Origin: JABDIY01 sp963803875
GTDB taxonomy: Bacteria; Actinomycetota; Acidimicrobiia; Acidimicrobiales; SZUA-35
Reading direction: 5' to 3'
DNA length: 64,000 nucleotides
NCBI GenBank assembly: GCA_963803875.1
Contig: CAWDOA010000006.1
Coordinates: forward strand, 124,001 to 188,000
In this document: positions 26,572 through 35,794 of the stretch, one piece after another
Layout of the letters: each line of letters starts with the position of its first letter
Position numbering within the stretch: position 1 is the first letter of the stretch
Notes under the pieces: model-generated
Seen by the model: only the letters and a program-made list of their open reading frames with translations
The model's database searches: none
Told to the model about the DNA's origin: nothing
Translations under genes and position numbers: made by a program

Positions 26572-27372
26572 ATGGCTTCGGGGTTTCAACTCGCCGGAGG
26601 TCAAGCCGGGGGCTATCAGGCCCACACCGCTGCGTTCATGGGGCCGTCCGCCGAACTCATGGTGGCCGGCACCGGGGTTGACACTGGTGATGCCGCGCTC
26701 GACGTGGCGTGCGGGACCGGGCTGGTGGCCCACGCCGCAGTGTCCCGAGTGATGCCCGGCGGGCGTGTGGTCGGTATCGATGTCAACCCAACCATGCTGG
26801 CCGTCGCCCGTTCACTCGGTGATTCTGGGATCGAGTGGATCGAGTCTCCGGCAGAACGTCTGCCCTTCGAGGATGAATCGTTCAGCCATGTGCTGTGCCA
26901 GCAGGGTTTCCAGTTCTTTGCCGACCCTGTCGCCGCAGCCGCGGAAGCTCGCCGAGTGCTGCGTCCCGGAGGTGTTCTTGTGGCCACTGTGTGGGCCACC
27001 CCGGGCCGGAATCCCTACATCGAGACTCAGCTCGAAATGCTGGCAGAACTGGATCCGACACTCGCCCCATCGATGCAAGCGGCCATCCCGCCCGATGCTG
27101 AGCTCCTGTTGGAGTCGATCGCTGCGGGGGCCGGGTTCGGCAACTTCACCACGTCGCTTCTCGAACACCACGTCGAGATCGCCGACCTGGCTCCGTACTT
27201 TCTGGCGCAGACCGCAACCACACCGTGGGCATCGACCGTTGCACGCCTCAGTGACGCCGAACAGCAACGGTTGGGTGAGGACTTCGTGCAGCAGCTGGCC
27301 TCCTGTCGCCACGCCGCCGGTGCTCACCGGATCCCGTTCTGTTCACACCAGCTGGTCGCTCAGAAGGTGTGA
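26572..27372 (+). CDS. Class I SAM-dependent methyltransferase
   Basis: 266 residues from the ATG at 26572, six bases after GGAGG; the adjacent ATG at 26569 is an alternative. The SAM site is ALDVACGTGLVAHAAV with GGRVVGIDVNPTMLAVAR, then ERLPFEDESFSHVLCQQGFQFF and ARRVLRPGGVLVATVW, the UbiE/Methyltransf_11 pattern. A C-terminal extension (about 150-266) with helical content could hold the substrate. Substrate unknown. It stands alone on the plus strand. Confidence 0.85.
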   Translation: MASGFQLAGGQAGGYQAHTAAFMGPSAELMVAGTGVDTGDAALDVACGTGLVAHAAVSRVMPGGRVVGIDVNPTMLAVARSLGDSGIEWIESPAERLPFEDESFSHVLCQQGFQFFADPVAAAAEARRVLRPGGVLVATVWATPGRNPYIETQLEMLAELDPTLAPSMQAAIPPDAELLLESIAAGAGFGNFTTSLLEHHVEIADLAPYFLAQTATTPWASTVARLSDAEQQRLGEDFVQQLASCRHAAGAHRIPFCSHQLVAQKV

Positions 27373-27438
27373 GAACCCTGTGTCCGGGATCTGACTTTCG
27401 GCTCTATCGAGTGGGCCCCGCCGGCGCACGATCAGCTC

Positions 27439-29472
27439 ATGAAGAGTTCACGATCCGTTCGGACGATTGCTGTTGCATTCGCACTGTTTCTGGCCGCGGC
27501 GGGCTGCACCTCCGACGACCCGGCGTCCGAGGCCGCTACCACTACGGCACCGGCCGCGGCCGGCACCACAACGACAACCGTCGCCGTCGCAGAATCCGTC
27601 CTCGGCGAGACCGAGGTACAGGTCGTCTCCCGGCTGCCGCTCCTCACTATGGAGTGGCGAACCGTGGAGCTCGAACCGAACGCCGCTGGCGCATGGCTCA
27701 CGTCGTTGGCGGCCGTCGACGGGAAGTTCGTGGCAACCGCCATGGTGTGGAACCCCGACGGTGGCACCCAAACCGTGGTCCAGTGGTGGTCCACCGACAC
27801 GATCACGTGGGAACGAACCGAGACAGTGCTGACAGGTAGCTGGATGAACCAGGTGGTGCCGGTCGGCGATCTCCTGGTCGGCCTCGGATCCAGCTCCGAC
27901 CCGAACGGCCCCGGCACACCCCTCCTGTGGATCGACGAGGGGTCGGGGTGGGAAACCCGTGAGCTCGGGTTGCCATCCGAACCCGGCTCCTCGCTCTACC
28001 TCTACGGGGTGGCAGCCACCGACGCCGGCCTTGTGCTGGCCGGTGACCGCCAGCCGTATGATCCGGTCCAGGCCACGATCCTGTCGACCGACGGCTTTGG
28101 TATCGAGATCGACAACAACACCGGTGCCTATGTGGTGACCGAGGAGGCCAGCGGCCGCGTGGTCACATCCGGGCCGACCTCGGACATCTACCAGTGGAGC
28201 GAGACCGGGCAGATCCTCTACGACCCCGCCACCGGCGATGTCATCACCGAGGTGCCCTGGGATCGCTGGAGTGAGCTGTACCCGGATTCGAGCCCGCTCC
28301 CCATCGCAGTGCCCGCCGATCCGCAGGCTGCGCCTCCGACGATTGAATACGACGGGTTCAGGATCACCGTCGACGAAGTCAACGGTGTCTTCGAGATCGT
28401 CCAACTCGCTTCGGGCGACTTGATCAGCGGCAGCGTCTCCGACCTCTACCGGGGTCCTGCCCCCCGCTTTGTCGACGATCGGACAGGCGAAACCGTCCTG
28501 ACTTTCAGCTGGGAAGAGTGGGACGCACTGGTCAACCGAGCCTGGGACGAACGGGTGGACGTCCACGAACCTCACGACACCGAAACCGTTGTGATGTTCA
28601 GCCCCGACTCGTACACCTGGGAGGCGCAGACACTCAACCTCGCACCCAACACCCATCTCGAAGCCCTTACCACGGTCGACGATCACTTCGTACTCACTGT
28701 GCTCGAGCACTACGACGGCGGGAGCAACCGGATGGCCTGGACGTCCGAGGACGGTCGAGCGTGGGAGAACGTCGGCGCCATCGGACCCGAAACTGTGCTC
28801 CAGGTTGTCGCCCGACCCGACTCCCTCGTCGCCCTGGCTGAAGGCACCGGCCACCCCAGAGTGGTGTCATCGCAGGATGGCTTGACCTGGCGCGAGGAGC
28901 TGGCGATCGACGTTCAGAACGACGGCCGGGACGCATGGCTGGAGAGGATCAGCGCAGGTCCACTGGGCACAGTTGTCTCCGGCACTGTCTACCCCGTTGA
29001 CCCCGACGCGCCGTTGGCCATCTCCATCGGTGGCAAAACAGCCCGGTTCGGCCCGGACTGGGCGGTCGAGATCACCGATGATGCGATCGGCGAGGTGATC
29101 CTTGCGCTCACCTGGGACCAGATCGAGAACCCCGATGGCGACCGACCGGTGACCTATGAAGACCAAGCCACCTGGTTCTGGGATGCCGCCGGCCAGCTGG
29201 TGATGAAGATCCCCGATGACGACGTCTACGCCATGTACACGAACCAAAGTGAGGCCGCCGATGAGCGGGTCAGCGGGGTGCTGTTCCTGAAAACACCCGA
29301 TGGCGCTTGGTTCGAGGTCACTCCACCGACCAGATCGGAGCCGACCTCCGAACCCCATATCGTGGTTGGTGACGATGTGGTCATCATCGGCCGCATGACC
29401 TGGCTGCCCGGTGAATCGGAGGAATCGCAGCCGGATTCGATCCAGTTGCTCGTCGGCACCCCCGCTCGCTGA
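27439..29472 (+). CDS. Secreted lipoprotein with repeated beta units
   Basis: 677 residues. A signal peptide with lipobox AAAGC (Cys about 23) and a Thr-rich spacer show an anchored lipoprotein. The middle carries three related units that start with an FxIxxD or AVEITDD strand, an acidic turn, a SGxxxSG segment and a closing DxxY or TWDxI, at about nt 28090, 28350 and 29030. Between them lie segments of sialidase/BNR type, with a Trp-containing strand then S-x-D-G-x-x-W (WTSEDGRAWENVG, SSQDGLTWREEL), suggesting a beta-propeller with inserted domains. Function unknown. It is followed by sdaA, 34 bp on, which may be coincidence. Confidence 0.75.
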   Translation: MKSSRSVRTIAVAFALFLAAAGCTSDDPASEAATTTAPAAAGTTTTTVAVAESVLGETEVQVVSRLPLLTMEWRTVELEPNAAGAWLTSLAAVDGKFVATAMVWNPDGGTQTVVQWWSTDTITWERTETVLTGSWMNQVVPVGDLLVGLGSSSDPNGPGTPLLWIDEGSGWETRELGLPSEPGSSLYLYGVAATDAGLVLAGDRQPYDPVQATILSTDGFGIEIDNNTGAYVVTEEASGRVVTSGPTSDIYQWSETGQILYDPATGDVITEVPWDRWSELYPDSSPLPIAVPADPQAAPPTIEYDGFRITVDEVNGVFEIVQLASGDLISGSVSDLYRGPAPRFVDDRTGETVLTFSWEEWDALVNRAWDERVDVHEPHDTETVVMFSPDSYTWEAQTLNLAPNTHLEALTTVDDHFVLTVLEHYDGGSNRMAWTSEDGRAWENVGAIGPETVLQVVARPDSLVALAEGTGHPRVVSSQDGLTWREELAIDVQNDGRDAWLERISAGPLGTVVSGTVYPVDPDAPLAISIGGKTARFGPDWAVEITDDAIGEVILALTWDQIENPDGDRPVTYEDQATWFWDAAGQLVMKIPDDDVYAMYTNQSEAADERVSGVLFLKTPDGAWFEVTPPTRSEPTSEPHIVVGDDVVIIGRMTWLPGESEESQPDSIQLLVGTPAR

Positions 29473-29506
29473 CAGCCGCTACCCCGCGAGGGGTACCCTC
29501 GGCCAA

Positions 29507-31060
29507 GTGGCCGTACTCGTTGCATCCGTGTTCAACGATGTGATCGGTCCGGTCATGCGAGGGCCGTCGAGTTCACATTCTGCGGCCTCGGTCCGCATCG
29601 GACGACTGGTGCACGACCTGCTCGAAGGTGTTCCCGATCGGGTTGACATTCGGTACGACACGCTGGGCTCACTGGCAACGACCCACCGCAGTCAGGGCAG
29701 CGACATGGGTCTCTGCGGCGGCCTGCTGGGCTGGGAAGCCGACGACCCTCGCCTTCCGGGCTCACCCACTGAGCTCGAGGGTCGGGGCACCACGATCACG
29801 ATCGACAAGCCCGAGCTCGGCGACGACCACCCCAATACGTACCGGCTCGACGTTCGACGGGGAGACTACCGGCACCGGCTCGTGGCGTTGTCCACCGGTG
29901 GGGGAATCATCGAGGTCATCGAGATCGACGGCCACGCTGTTCGTCTCTTCGGCGACTATGTCACCACCGTGGTCTTCACCGACGGAACAGTCGGCGGCAC
30001 CGTTGACGATGATGCCCACCAGATCGACGGTCTCGACGATGCCGACAGTTGGTCGACCTCAGGCAACCTCGTCATCGCCCTGTCGCAGAAGCCTCTGAAC
30101 GTCGAGGCGATCGGTTCTTCGGCAGGGGTCGAGTCGGTTCGAACGCTGCGACCGGTTCTTCCGGTACTGTCCCGCCCCGATCTCCGTGTGCCGTTCAACC
30201 ACGCATCGGAAATGACCGGCGATCTCGACACAGCACCGCTGTCGGACTGGGCGCTCGCATATGAATGCGCCCGTGGCGGCATCGATGGCGACGAGGTCCT
30301 GGCCCACGCGCACACCATTCTCCGCATCATGCGAACCGGGGTTGAAACCGGTCTCGCCGGCACCGACTACGCAGACAGAATCCTCGGCTGGCAATCCGGG
30401 AACTTCGCATCGATGACCGCGTCCGGATCGTTGCTCGATGGCGGACTGCTCAATCAGATGATCATCAATGTGACCGCTCTGATGGAAGCCAAAAGCGCCA
30501 TGGAGGTCATTGTGGCTGCCCCGACCGCCGGGTCCTGTGCCACGTTCCCGGGTGCCTTGCTGGCAACCATCGATGAGGTGGAAGCCGACGATGATGCCGC
30601 AGCGAGAGCCCTGCTAGCCGGCGGGTTGATCGGTGTGTTCGTCACCAACCGTTCGAGCTTCGCCGCAGAGGTGGGAGGCTGCCAGGCCGAGACTGGAGCC
30701 GGGGCCGCGATGGCCGCCGCCGCGTTGGTGGAGCTGGGGGGAGGGTCCGCCGCACGGTCGCTTTCGGCGGCCAGCCAGTCGCTTCAGAATGTCCTCGGTC
30801 TGATCTGTGATCCGGTCGGCAACCGGGTGGAGGCGCCGTGCCTGGGTCGCAACATCAGCGGTGCGGCCAATGCGTTGAGTTGCGCCAACATGGCACTGGC
30901 CGGGTACGACCATCTGATCCCGTTCGACGAGGTGCTCGACGCCCATCGCTCAGTGAGCGAACTGATGGCTCGGGAGCTCCGATGCACGGGCCTTGGCGGC
31001 CTCGCTGTCACTCCCACCGCGCAACGGATCGAACTCGACCTCGACCGCCATCACGGGTGA
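29507..31060 (+). CDS. sdaA: L-serine ammonia-lyase, iron-sulfur type, single chain
   Basis: 517 residues from the GTG at 29507. Deaminates L-serine to pyruvate and ammonia using a 4Fe-4S cluster. The N-terminal beta domain has GPVMRGPSSSHSAAS; the middle is an ACT-like region; the C-terminal alpha domain has APTAGSCATFPGAL, VGGCQAETGAGAAMAAAAL and ICDPVGNRVEAPCLGRN, with the cysteines that hold the cluster. Both halves, split as sdaAB/sdaAA in Bacillus, are joined in order beta-alpha. Provides pyruvate, in keeping with the fermentative pta-ackA pair elsewhere in the window. Confidence 0.93.
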   Translation: MAVLVASVFNDVIGPVMRGPSSSHSAASVRIGRLVHDLLEGVPDRVDIRYDTLGSLATTHRSQGSDMGLCGGLLGWEADDPRLPGSPTELEGRGTTITIDKPELGDDHPNTYRLDVRRGDYRHRLVALSTGGGIIEVIEIDGHAVRLFGDYVTTVVFTDGTVGGTVDDDAHQIDGLDDADSWSTSGNLVIALSQKPLNVEAIGSSAGVESVRTLRPVLPVLSRPDLRVPFNHASEMTGDLDTAPLSDWALAYECARGGIDGDEVLAHAHTILRIMRTGVETGLAGTDYADRILGWQSGNFASMTASGSLLDGGLLNQMIINVTALMEAKSAMEVIVAAPTAGSCATFPGALLATIDEVEADDDAAARALLAGGLIGVFVTNRSSFAAEVGGCQAETGAGAAMAAAALVELGGGSAARSLSAASQSLQNVLGLICDPVGNRVEAPCLGRNISGAANALSCANMALAGYDHLIPFDEVLDAHRSVSELMARELRCTGLGGLAVTPTAQRIELDLDRHHG

Positions 31061-31105
31061 CATAGTCCTCTGGCGCTTGAGGCCTGGCGGCGGCAGCATC
31101 GCGGC

Positions 31106-31576
31106 ATGCCAGCTGAAACAAGGGCACTCAAGCTGCCTGGAACCCCGAAGCCGTGGATGAATCGGGCGGTGATGGCCATGCTCAGAATGCCGGGACTCAG
31201 GTCGGTCATGGGCCGGACGTTCGTCATCCTCACCGTGACCGGTGCCAAGACCGGCACCCGCTACACAACGCCGGTCCAGTACGTGCGTGACGGCAACCGG
31301 CTACTGGTGCTGTCCCAGCGGCACCGAATCTGGTGGCGGAATATTCGTGCCGTACCGGCGATCGAAATGGTGCTGAAGGGCACGACCATCAACACTGCGG
31401 CGCACGTCGCAGAGGGCGACGAAGCGCTGGCGGCGATCGCCGCGTGCCTACGAATCAATCCCCGCCTGGCCAAGTTCTACAAGCTCGACGTTGGGCCAGA
31501 AGGTGAACCCAGCGACGGCGCAGTGCAGCAATTGGACGCTGCGTTCGTGGTCATCGTGATCGACCACAGCGCCTAG
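31106..31576 (+). CDS. Deazaflavin (F420)-dependent nitroreductase family protein
   Basis: 156 residues. The core VTGAKTGTRYTTPVQYVRDG, LLVLSQRHRIWWRNIRA and the closing strands match the DDN/PF04075 family of split-barrel proteins, which bind F420 or related cofactors and reduce quinones or nitro compounds. The N-terminus is hydrophobic-basic, often membrane-associated in this family. The cofactor is inferred from the family; no F420 synthesis gene is in the window. Confidence 0.85.
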   Translation: MPAETRALKLPGTPKPWMNRAVMAMLRMPGLRSVMGRTFVILTVTGAKTGTRYTTPVQYVRDGNRLLVLSQRHRIWWRNIRAVPAIEMVLKGTTINTAAHVAEGDEALAAIAACLRINPRLAKFYKLDVGPEGEPSDGAVQQLDAAFVVIVIDHSA

Positions 31577-31583
31577 TACATAG

Positions 31584-31967
31584 GTGGTCCAAACCGCAGG
31601 CATGGCAATCGTCGCAGCTGTCGTCGGGGGGTGGTCACCTTCTGCCGATGCGATCTTCGGGGCCGTTGCTCGCAACCGCGGCCGGCGCCGACGCGCCCGA
31701 AGAGCTCAGCGCCGCTCGAGCAGGATGCTCACAGTCGCCGGTGGACTTGATGGTCTCGGGCTCGCAGCGGCAGGCCGCAGATTCCTCAGCAATCCCGCTA
31801 CCGCCTTTCTTGGGATTTGTGTGGTCGGTCTGGTCCTCTGCGCAATCGTTCGCTTCACTGCGGCCGAAGAGGTTTCCACCGGTATTTGGCTCAACGCGAT
31901 GCACATAGCCGCCGCAGTGCCGATCTTCGGTGGCCTCATAAGGGAACTTCAGGCATCGTCGGGCTGA
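31584..31967 (+). CDS. Possible small membrane protein (DUF6069-like)
   Basis: 127 residues, 7 bp after the previous gene. The C-terminal half has two likely membrane helices (AFLGICVVGLVLCAIVRF and a second near AMHIAAAVPIFGGL) that resemble the ends of DUF6069-type small membrane proteins. The central part is very Arg-rich and may be read in a wrong frame, so the gene may hold a sequence error or be spurious. Confidence 0.4.
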   Translation: MVQTAGMAIVAAVVGGWSPSADAIFGAVARNRGRRRRARRAQRRSSRMLTVAGGLDGLGLAAAGRRFLSNPATAFLGICVVGLVLCAIVRFTAAEEVSTGIWLNAMHIAAAVPIFGGLIRELQASSG

Positions 31968-32021
31968 CACGAAACCGGTAGTCGACTAGCGTCGGAGAAG
32001 TCGGCCTCCGAGGTCCAAACA

Positions 32022-32417
32022 ATGAGCAACTTCCCAGCAATCGCCCATGTCGCACTAACCGTCACCAATCTCGAGGTCAGCCGACCGTGGTATCAGAGGC
32101 TCACCGACAGTGAGCCGGTTCTCGACGAATCAACCGACAACAACTTTCATCACACCGTGTTTCTCGTTGGCACCACGCTGGTGGGGTTGCACGAGCATCC
32201 CAGCACGGACCCCAATGACAGGTTCAGCGAGTTCCGGGTCGGCCTCGACCACATTGGATTCGGTTGCGCGGACCGCGCCGCCCTCAGCCAATGGGAAGCG
32301 CGACTCGACGAGTTGGGCATCGCGCATGGCGGAATCGTCGACGCCCATTACGGGTCCGGGCTCAGCTTCCGAGATCCAGACGGAATTGCACTCGAGTTCT
32401 TTGCGCCGCCGGCGTGA
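32022..32417 (+). CDS. VOC (glyoxalase/bleomycin-resistance) family protein
   Basis: 131 residues with two beta-alpha-beta-beta-beta units. The first opens with IAHVALTVTNLEVSRPWYQR, the second with GLDHIGFGCADRAALSQWEA, and the end has SFRDPDGIALEFF. His in AHVAL, His in GLDHIGF and Glu in LEFF are the likely metal ligands, which suggests a metal-dependent enzyme of dioxygenase or lyase type. The stop overlaps the start of the next gene (GTGA). Confidence 0.88.
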   Translation: MSNFPAIAHVALTVTNLEVSRPWYQRLTDSEPVLDESTDNNFHHTVFLVGTTLVGLHEHPSTDPNDRFSEFRVGLDHIGFGCADRAALSQWEARLDELGIAHGGIVDAHYGSGLSFRDPDGIALEFFAPPA

Positions 32418-33514
32418 TCACTGCAACCGCCATTCCTTCCGCCGACGCAGTTCTCATCGCCCGCGGCATTGCCTCCGCAGTGGCGCCCGAGCAAGGGCTA
32501 CAACCGGTGCAGATCAGCCTGCTCGGTGCGGTCACCGAAGCGTTGCTGGACACCACGGTTGACTTCACCGAACTCGAACCGCTCGAGCCGAGCGAACTAG
32601 CCGATGCGCTCGGCGCTTACGATCCGAGCTTTCGGACACGAGTTGTGCACCAAATGGTGCTGGGCGAGTTGATACTGCGACCAATCCCGCCCGCTGTAGC
32701 GCGTCAAGTTTCAGACTACGCCCGTGCCTTGGGAGTTGATGACCAATTCGTCCGGGTTGCCAGACGGTACGCACAGGGGGCCTTTGGTCTGGCATGGCTT
32801 GACCTTCATCGCAGCGGGTTCGCCGCCCACTGGGAGATGGCCAGGATGGATCAGCTCAAAACCAACGTGAAGTATGCGGATCAACTTTCCGGTGGGATTG
32901 AAGACCCGGCGCTGGTGGAGCGGTGGCAAGCGTTTCAAAACCTACCGTCGGGCACGCTGGGACGTGGAGTATTCGAAATGTACCGCGGCAGAGGTTTCGG
33001 CCTGCCGGGCTCGGCCGGCGGAGCGTCGGCTTATCTTGCCCAACACGACTTCGTCCACGTGCTCGCCGACTACGGCACCAACCTCTACGGGGAACTCGAG
33101 GTGTTTACTCTGATCGGCAGAGCCGATCCGGACCCGAAGGGATTCGCCTGGATCGTCACCCTCGTTGGGCTGTTCGAGACCGGTTATGTTGCTGACGCTG
33201 GTTTCTTCACCGGTGACCTCCGCGAACGGCATCTCGATAGTCCGGGAATGCACCTGCGAATGGCCGATGCGATGCGACGTGGCAGAAGCCTGTGCGATCG
33301 GCTCGAGACCGACCTCCTCGAGATCGACTATCACCGCCTAGCCGATGTACCGGTGGATCAGGTGAGGGCCGAGCTCGGATTCGATCCGAAATCCGACCGA
33401 GCTATTGGCGCCAACTCGCCGGGAGTATTCGATATCGCGGGGATGTCGCGGATTCAGCAGGGGTTCGCTGCTTCTGTTGAGGATCTCTACCTCGGCCCCG
33501 AGAAAGGAACCTGA
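32414..33514 (+). CDS. TerB-like plus Coq4-like two-domain protein
   Basis: 366 residues from the GTG at 32414, which overlaps the VOC gene stop by four bases. The N-terminal 130 residues are helical and look like TerB domains (LEPSELADALGAYDPSFR, MVLGELILRPIPPAVARQV, YARALGVDDQFVRVARRYA). The C-terminal part has the Coq4 zinc motif: His211-Asp212, His215 and, eleven residues later, Glu227 (HDFVHVLADYGTNLYGELEV), followed by a GLFETG helix and, near the end, MRRGRSLCDRLETDLLEID and VPVDQVRAELGF, matching the Coq4 C-terminus. Coq4 removes C1 from quinone precursors in coenzyme Q synthesis; actinobacteria make menaquinone, so the substrate here must differ. Confidence 0.7.
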   Translation: MITATAIPSADAVLIARGIASAVAPEQGLQPVQISLLGAVTEALLDTTVDFTELEPLEPSELADALGAYDPSFRTRVVHQMVLGELILRPIPPAVARQVSDYARALGVDDQFVRVARRYAQGAFGLAWLDLHRSGFAAHWEMARMDQLKTNVKYADQLSGGIEDPALVERWQAFQNLPSGTLGRGVFEMYRGRGFGLPGSAGGASAYLAQHDFVHVLADYGTNLYGELEVFTLIGRADPDPKGFAWIVTLVGLFETGYVADAGFFTGDLRERHLDSPGMHLRMADAMRRGRSLCDRLETDLLEIDYHRLADVPVDQVRAELGFDPKSDRAIGANSPGVFDIAGMSRIQQGFAASVEDLYLGPEKGT

Positions 33515-33520
33515 CCATCG

Positions 33521-33865
33521 ATGAGATTCGCACAAGGGATACGAATTAAATGCAGCGACGCAGAAGCGCTTGCGGAACTGCTGGCGGAATGGGATGAGGG
33601 GCAGGCATCTACAGATGTGATGGGATACATCGGCACCCGGTTGCTTGCCGACCGTGAGAACCCCGGGCACTTCATGGTCTTGGCGGAGTTCGCCGAGGTC
33701 GACGGAGATCTCACCGCGTCCGAAGAAGCAGAGTCGAACAACCAGCGCGAAGAAACTGAGCGTTGGGCTGCCAAACTGCGGGCTCTGGTTGAAGGGGAGC
33801 CGGAGTGGATCCAATTCGACGAGCTTTACAGAACCGGTATCACCGGCAACCTCCGTACCGGCTAG
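33521..33865 (+). CDS. Small ABM-like (dimeric alpha-beta barrel) protein
   Basis: 114 residues, 6 bp after the Coq4-like gene. An RFAQGIRIKC strand, a helix with ALAELLAEWDEGQA, GYIGTRLLADRENPGHFMVL and later helices fit the ferredoxin-like fold of antibiotic biosynthesis monooxygenase-type proteins. No catalytic residues can be named. Its position suggests one transcript with the VOC and Coq4-like genes. Confidence 0.65.
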   Translation: MRFAQGIRIKCSDAEALAELLAEWDEGQASTDVMGYIGTRLLADRENPGHFMVLAEFAEVDGDLTASEEAESNNQREETERWAAKLRALVEGEPEWIQFDELYRTGITGNLRTG

Positions 33866-33898
33866 ACCAGCGGCTCAGCCGGGGCCCGGTTCGGATAC

Positions 33899-35668
33899 TC
33901 AGTCGAGTTCGTCGAGCCCGGCGAGGGAGGTTGCGGTGACAACCCCGATAGGCACGCCGTCGGAATCGAGAACCGCCAGCGCGGCAGCGTTGTATTTGCT
34001 CATCTGGTCGGCCGCCTCCCGCGCAACCTCGTTTGATCCGATGGCGGGGACGTCTCGCATGATTTGCCCAACGGTCGATTCCATCCCGAGCGTCATGAGG
34101 CTCGGTGCCATGTCGGCTAGAACCAGTAGCCCGCGGTAGTTGGTGTCGTAGACGGGCACGACGGGGAACTGCGGATCTGCTCCAATCTTGTCGATGACGT
34201 CGAGCAATGGGTCAGATGGTGAGACCCGCATGGAAACCGGAATCGTCACGTCCGAGGTTGGCAGACCGAGCCTTCGTTCCAGCTGGCCGACCCGTTCGCC
34301 GACCTGTCCCGCCGACACCGACGACTCGCCCATCAGGGACTGCGAGACAGCCGTTGCGAGAAGGGCAGGGATCACGAACTCGGCCCGTCCGGTCGACTCG
34401 GCGACGAACATCACCGCCGCCAGCGGGGTCCGATAGCCGGCACCCAACACGGCGGCCAAACCGATGACGGGAAACAGGCCGTTTGCGGGGGCATCGAAGA
34501 TCACCTCGACCACCCGCCCCAGGAGCAGGCCCTGCACCACCAACGGAATGAAGACCCCGCCGACCCCTCCGGCGGCGAGCACTGCGGATGTGGAAAGAGC
34601 TCGGAGCCCGAATAGCGCGATGATCGTCCACACCGAGATCGAGGGGTCACGAACGATCTCAGCAATGAGCTCCGCGCCCGGCCCGAGGGTTACAGCCTTG
34701 TCGACAAGCCTGTCCGCGGTGATGGCGGCCACGACAATTGCGGCTCCCGCAGCCGGCAGCCTCACTGCGAACGAGGCCCTATGAGAGATATCTTTCGCCT
34801 GGTTGAACAGCTTGGCGACAGCACGGGCTGTGAGACCGGAGAGTACACCGAGGACCAGCGCCCCCAATACCTCGTCGGTCAGGGAGAAATTGCTCGGTAC
34901 GAAAGCGAGCAGCCGGTCCGAACCGAGGATGAACACAAGGGTGATGTAGGACGCCGATGAAGCGACAAGAGCTGGAATGAGCGCATGTCGTGCGACGTCT
35001 CGCCGGTACGGCGCCTCGAGCGCGAACAGTACGCCGGTGGCGGGAGCCTTGAACACCGCGGCAACACCAGCCGCTGCGCCTGCGGACATCAGAACTCGCT
35101 TGCTGCGTCTACCGAGGAAATCCAGCCGCCACCGACCGACGAACTGACCGAACGCAGATCCGGCGTAGATCGACGGACCCTCCAGTCCCACTGCGCCACC
35201 CATCCCAACGGTGGCGATTGCCGCGCTGAGCTTGGGTAGGAACCGTCGTTTCTCGAACTCGGTGCCGCGGTGGTAGGCCTCCACGTACATGTCTGATGTC
35301 GCAGGATCGGTTCGCCAGAACACCCGGAGCACGGCGGCCGCCAGTGCGAGCCCGATTACCGGAGCCACCGAGCGGATGTAGAGAGGAGCATCCTCGAGCC
35401 GATGCAGCATCTGGTCGACGCTGATCCATTCGATGACCACCACGATTGCGCCGACCACTGTACCGATTCCGGCATAGAGGATGAACCGAAGCACACCGTT
35501 TGCGCCGACGGCTCCCGCCAACTTGCTGCTTTCACGGCCGAGTTGAAGTGCTGCGGCGGACCGCTGCGATCGAGCGCTCCGATCATCGGGTTCATCGTCA
35601 GCGTCGTCGCTTCCGAGGCTCGCCGTCTTCAGTTTTTGAAAGATCTGTTTCAACGCGACGTCGCCCAA
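33899..35668 (-). CDS. ClC family chloride channel/transporter with CBS pair
   Basis: 589 residues. About ten to twelve membrane segments from residue 55 to 430. The ion-path motifs are GLEGPSIYAGSAFGQ (standard GREGP, here Leu for Arg, with the gating Glu kept), GVAAVFKAPATGVLFALE, and GGVGGVFIPLVVQGLLLG (the GxFxP loop). The last 120 residues form two CBS domains (IPVSMRVSPSDPLLDVI and VGQIMRDVPAIGSNEVARE), which usually sense adenine nucleotides. The N-terminal 50 residues are polar. Acts in the inner membrane as a Cl- channel or Cl-/H+ exchanger. Confidence 0.92.
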   Translation of the reverse strand: MGDVALKQIFQKLKTASLGSDDADDEPDDRSARSQRSAAALQLGRESSKLAGAVGANGVLRFILYAGIGTVVGAIVVVIEWISVDQMLHRLEDAPLYIRSVAPVIGLALAAAVLRVFWRTDPATSDMYVEAYHRGTEFEKRRFLPKLSAAIATVGMGGAVGLEGPSIYAGSAFGQFVGRWRLDFLGRRSKRVLMSAGAAAGVAAVFKAPATGVLFALEAPYRRDVARHALIPALVASSASYITLVFILGSDRLLAFVPSNFSLTDEVLGALVLGVLSGLTARAVAKLFNQAKDISHRASFAVRLPAAGAAIVVAAITADRLVDKAVTLGPGAELIAEIVRDPSISVWTIIALFGLRALSTSAVLAAGGVGGVFIPLVVQGLLLGRVVEVIFDAPANGLFPVIGLAAVLGAGYRTPLAAVMFVAESTGRAEFVIPALLATAVSQSLMGESSVSAGQVGERVGQLERRLGLPTSDVTIPVSMRVSPSDPLLDVIDKIGADPQFPVVPVYDTNYRGLLVLADMAPSLMTLGMESTVGQIMRDVPAIGSNEVAREAADQMSKYNAAALAVLDSDGVPIGVVTATSLAGLDELD

Positions 35669-35794
35669 TGTTCGTTGCCAGCAGCCGAGGTGTCAGCCGT
35701 GGTTCCAGGTTTGACGATCCTCACGATATTTGGTCGCGGGTGGCCCACTGCGCCAGTGGACGAGAATCACAGCAACGGTTGTGATTTACGCTAT

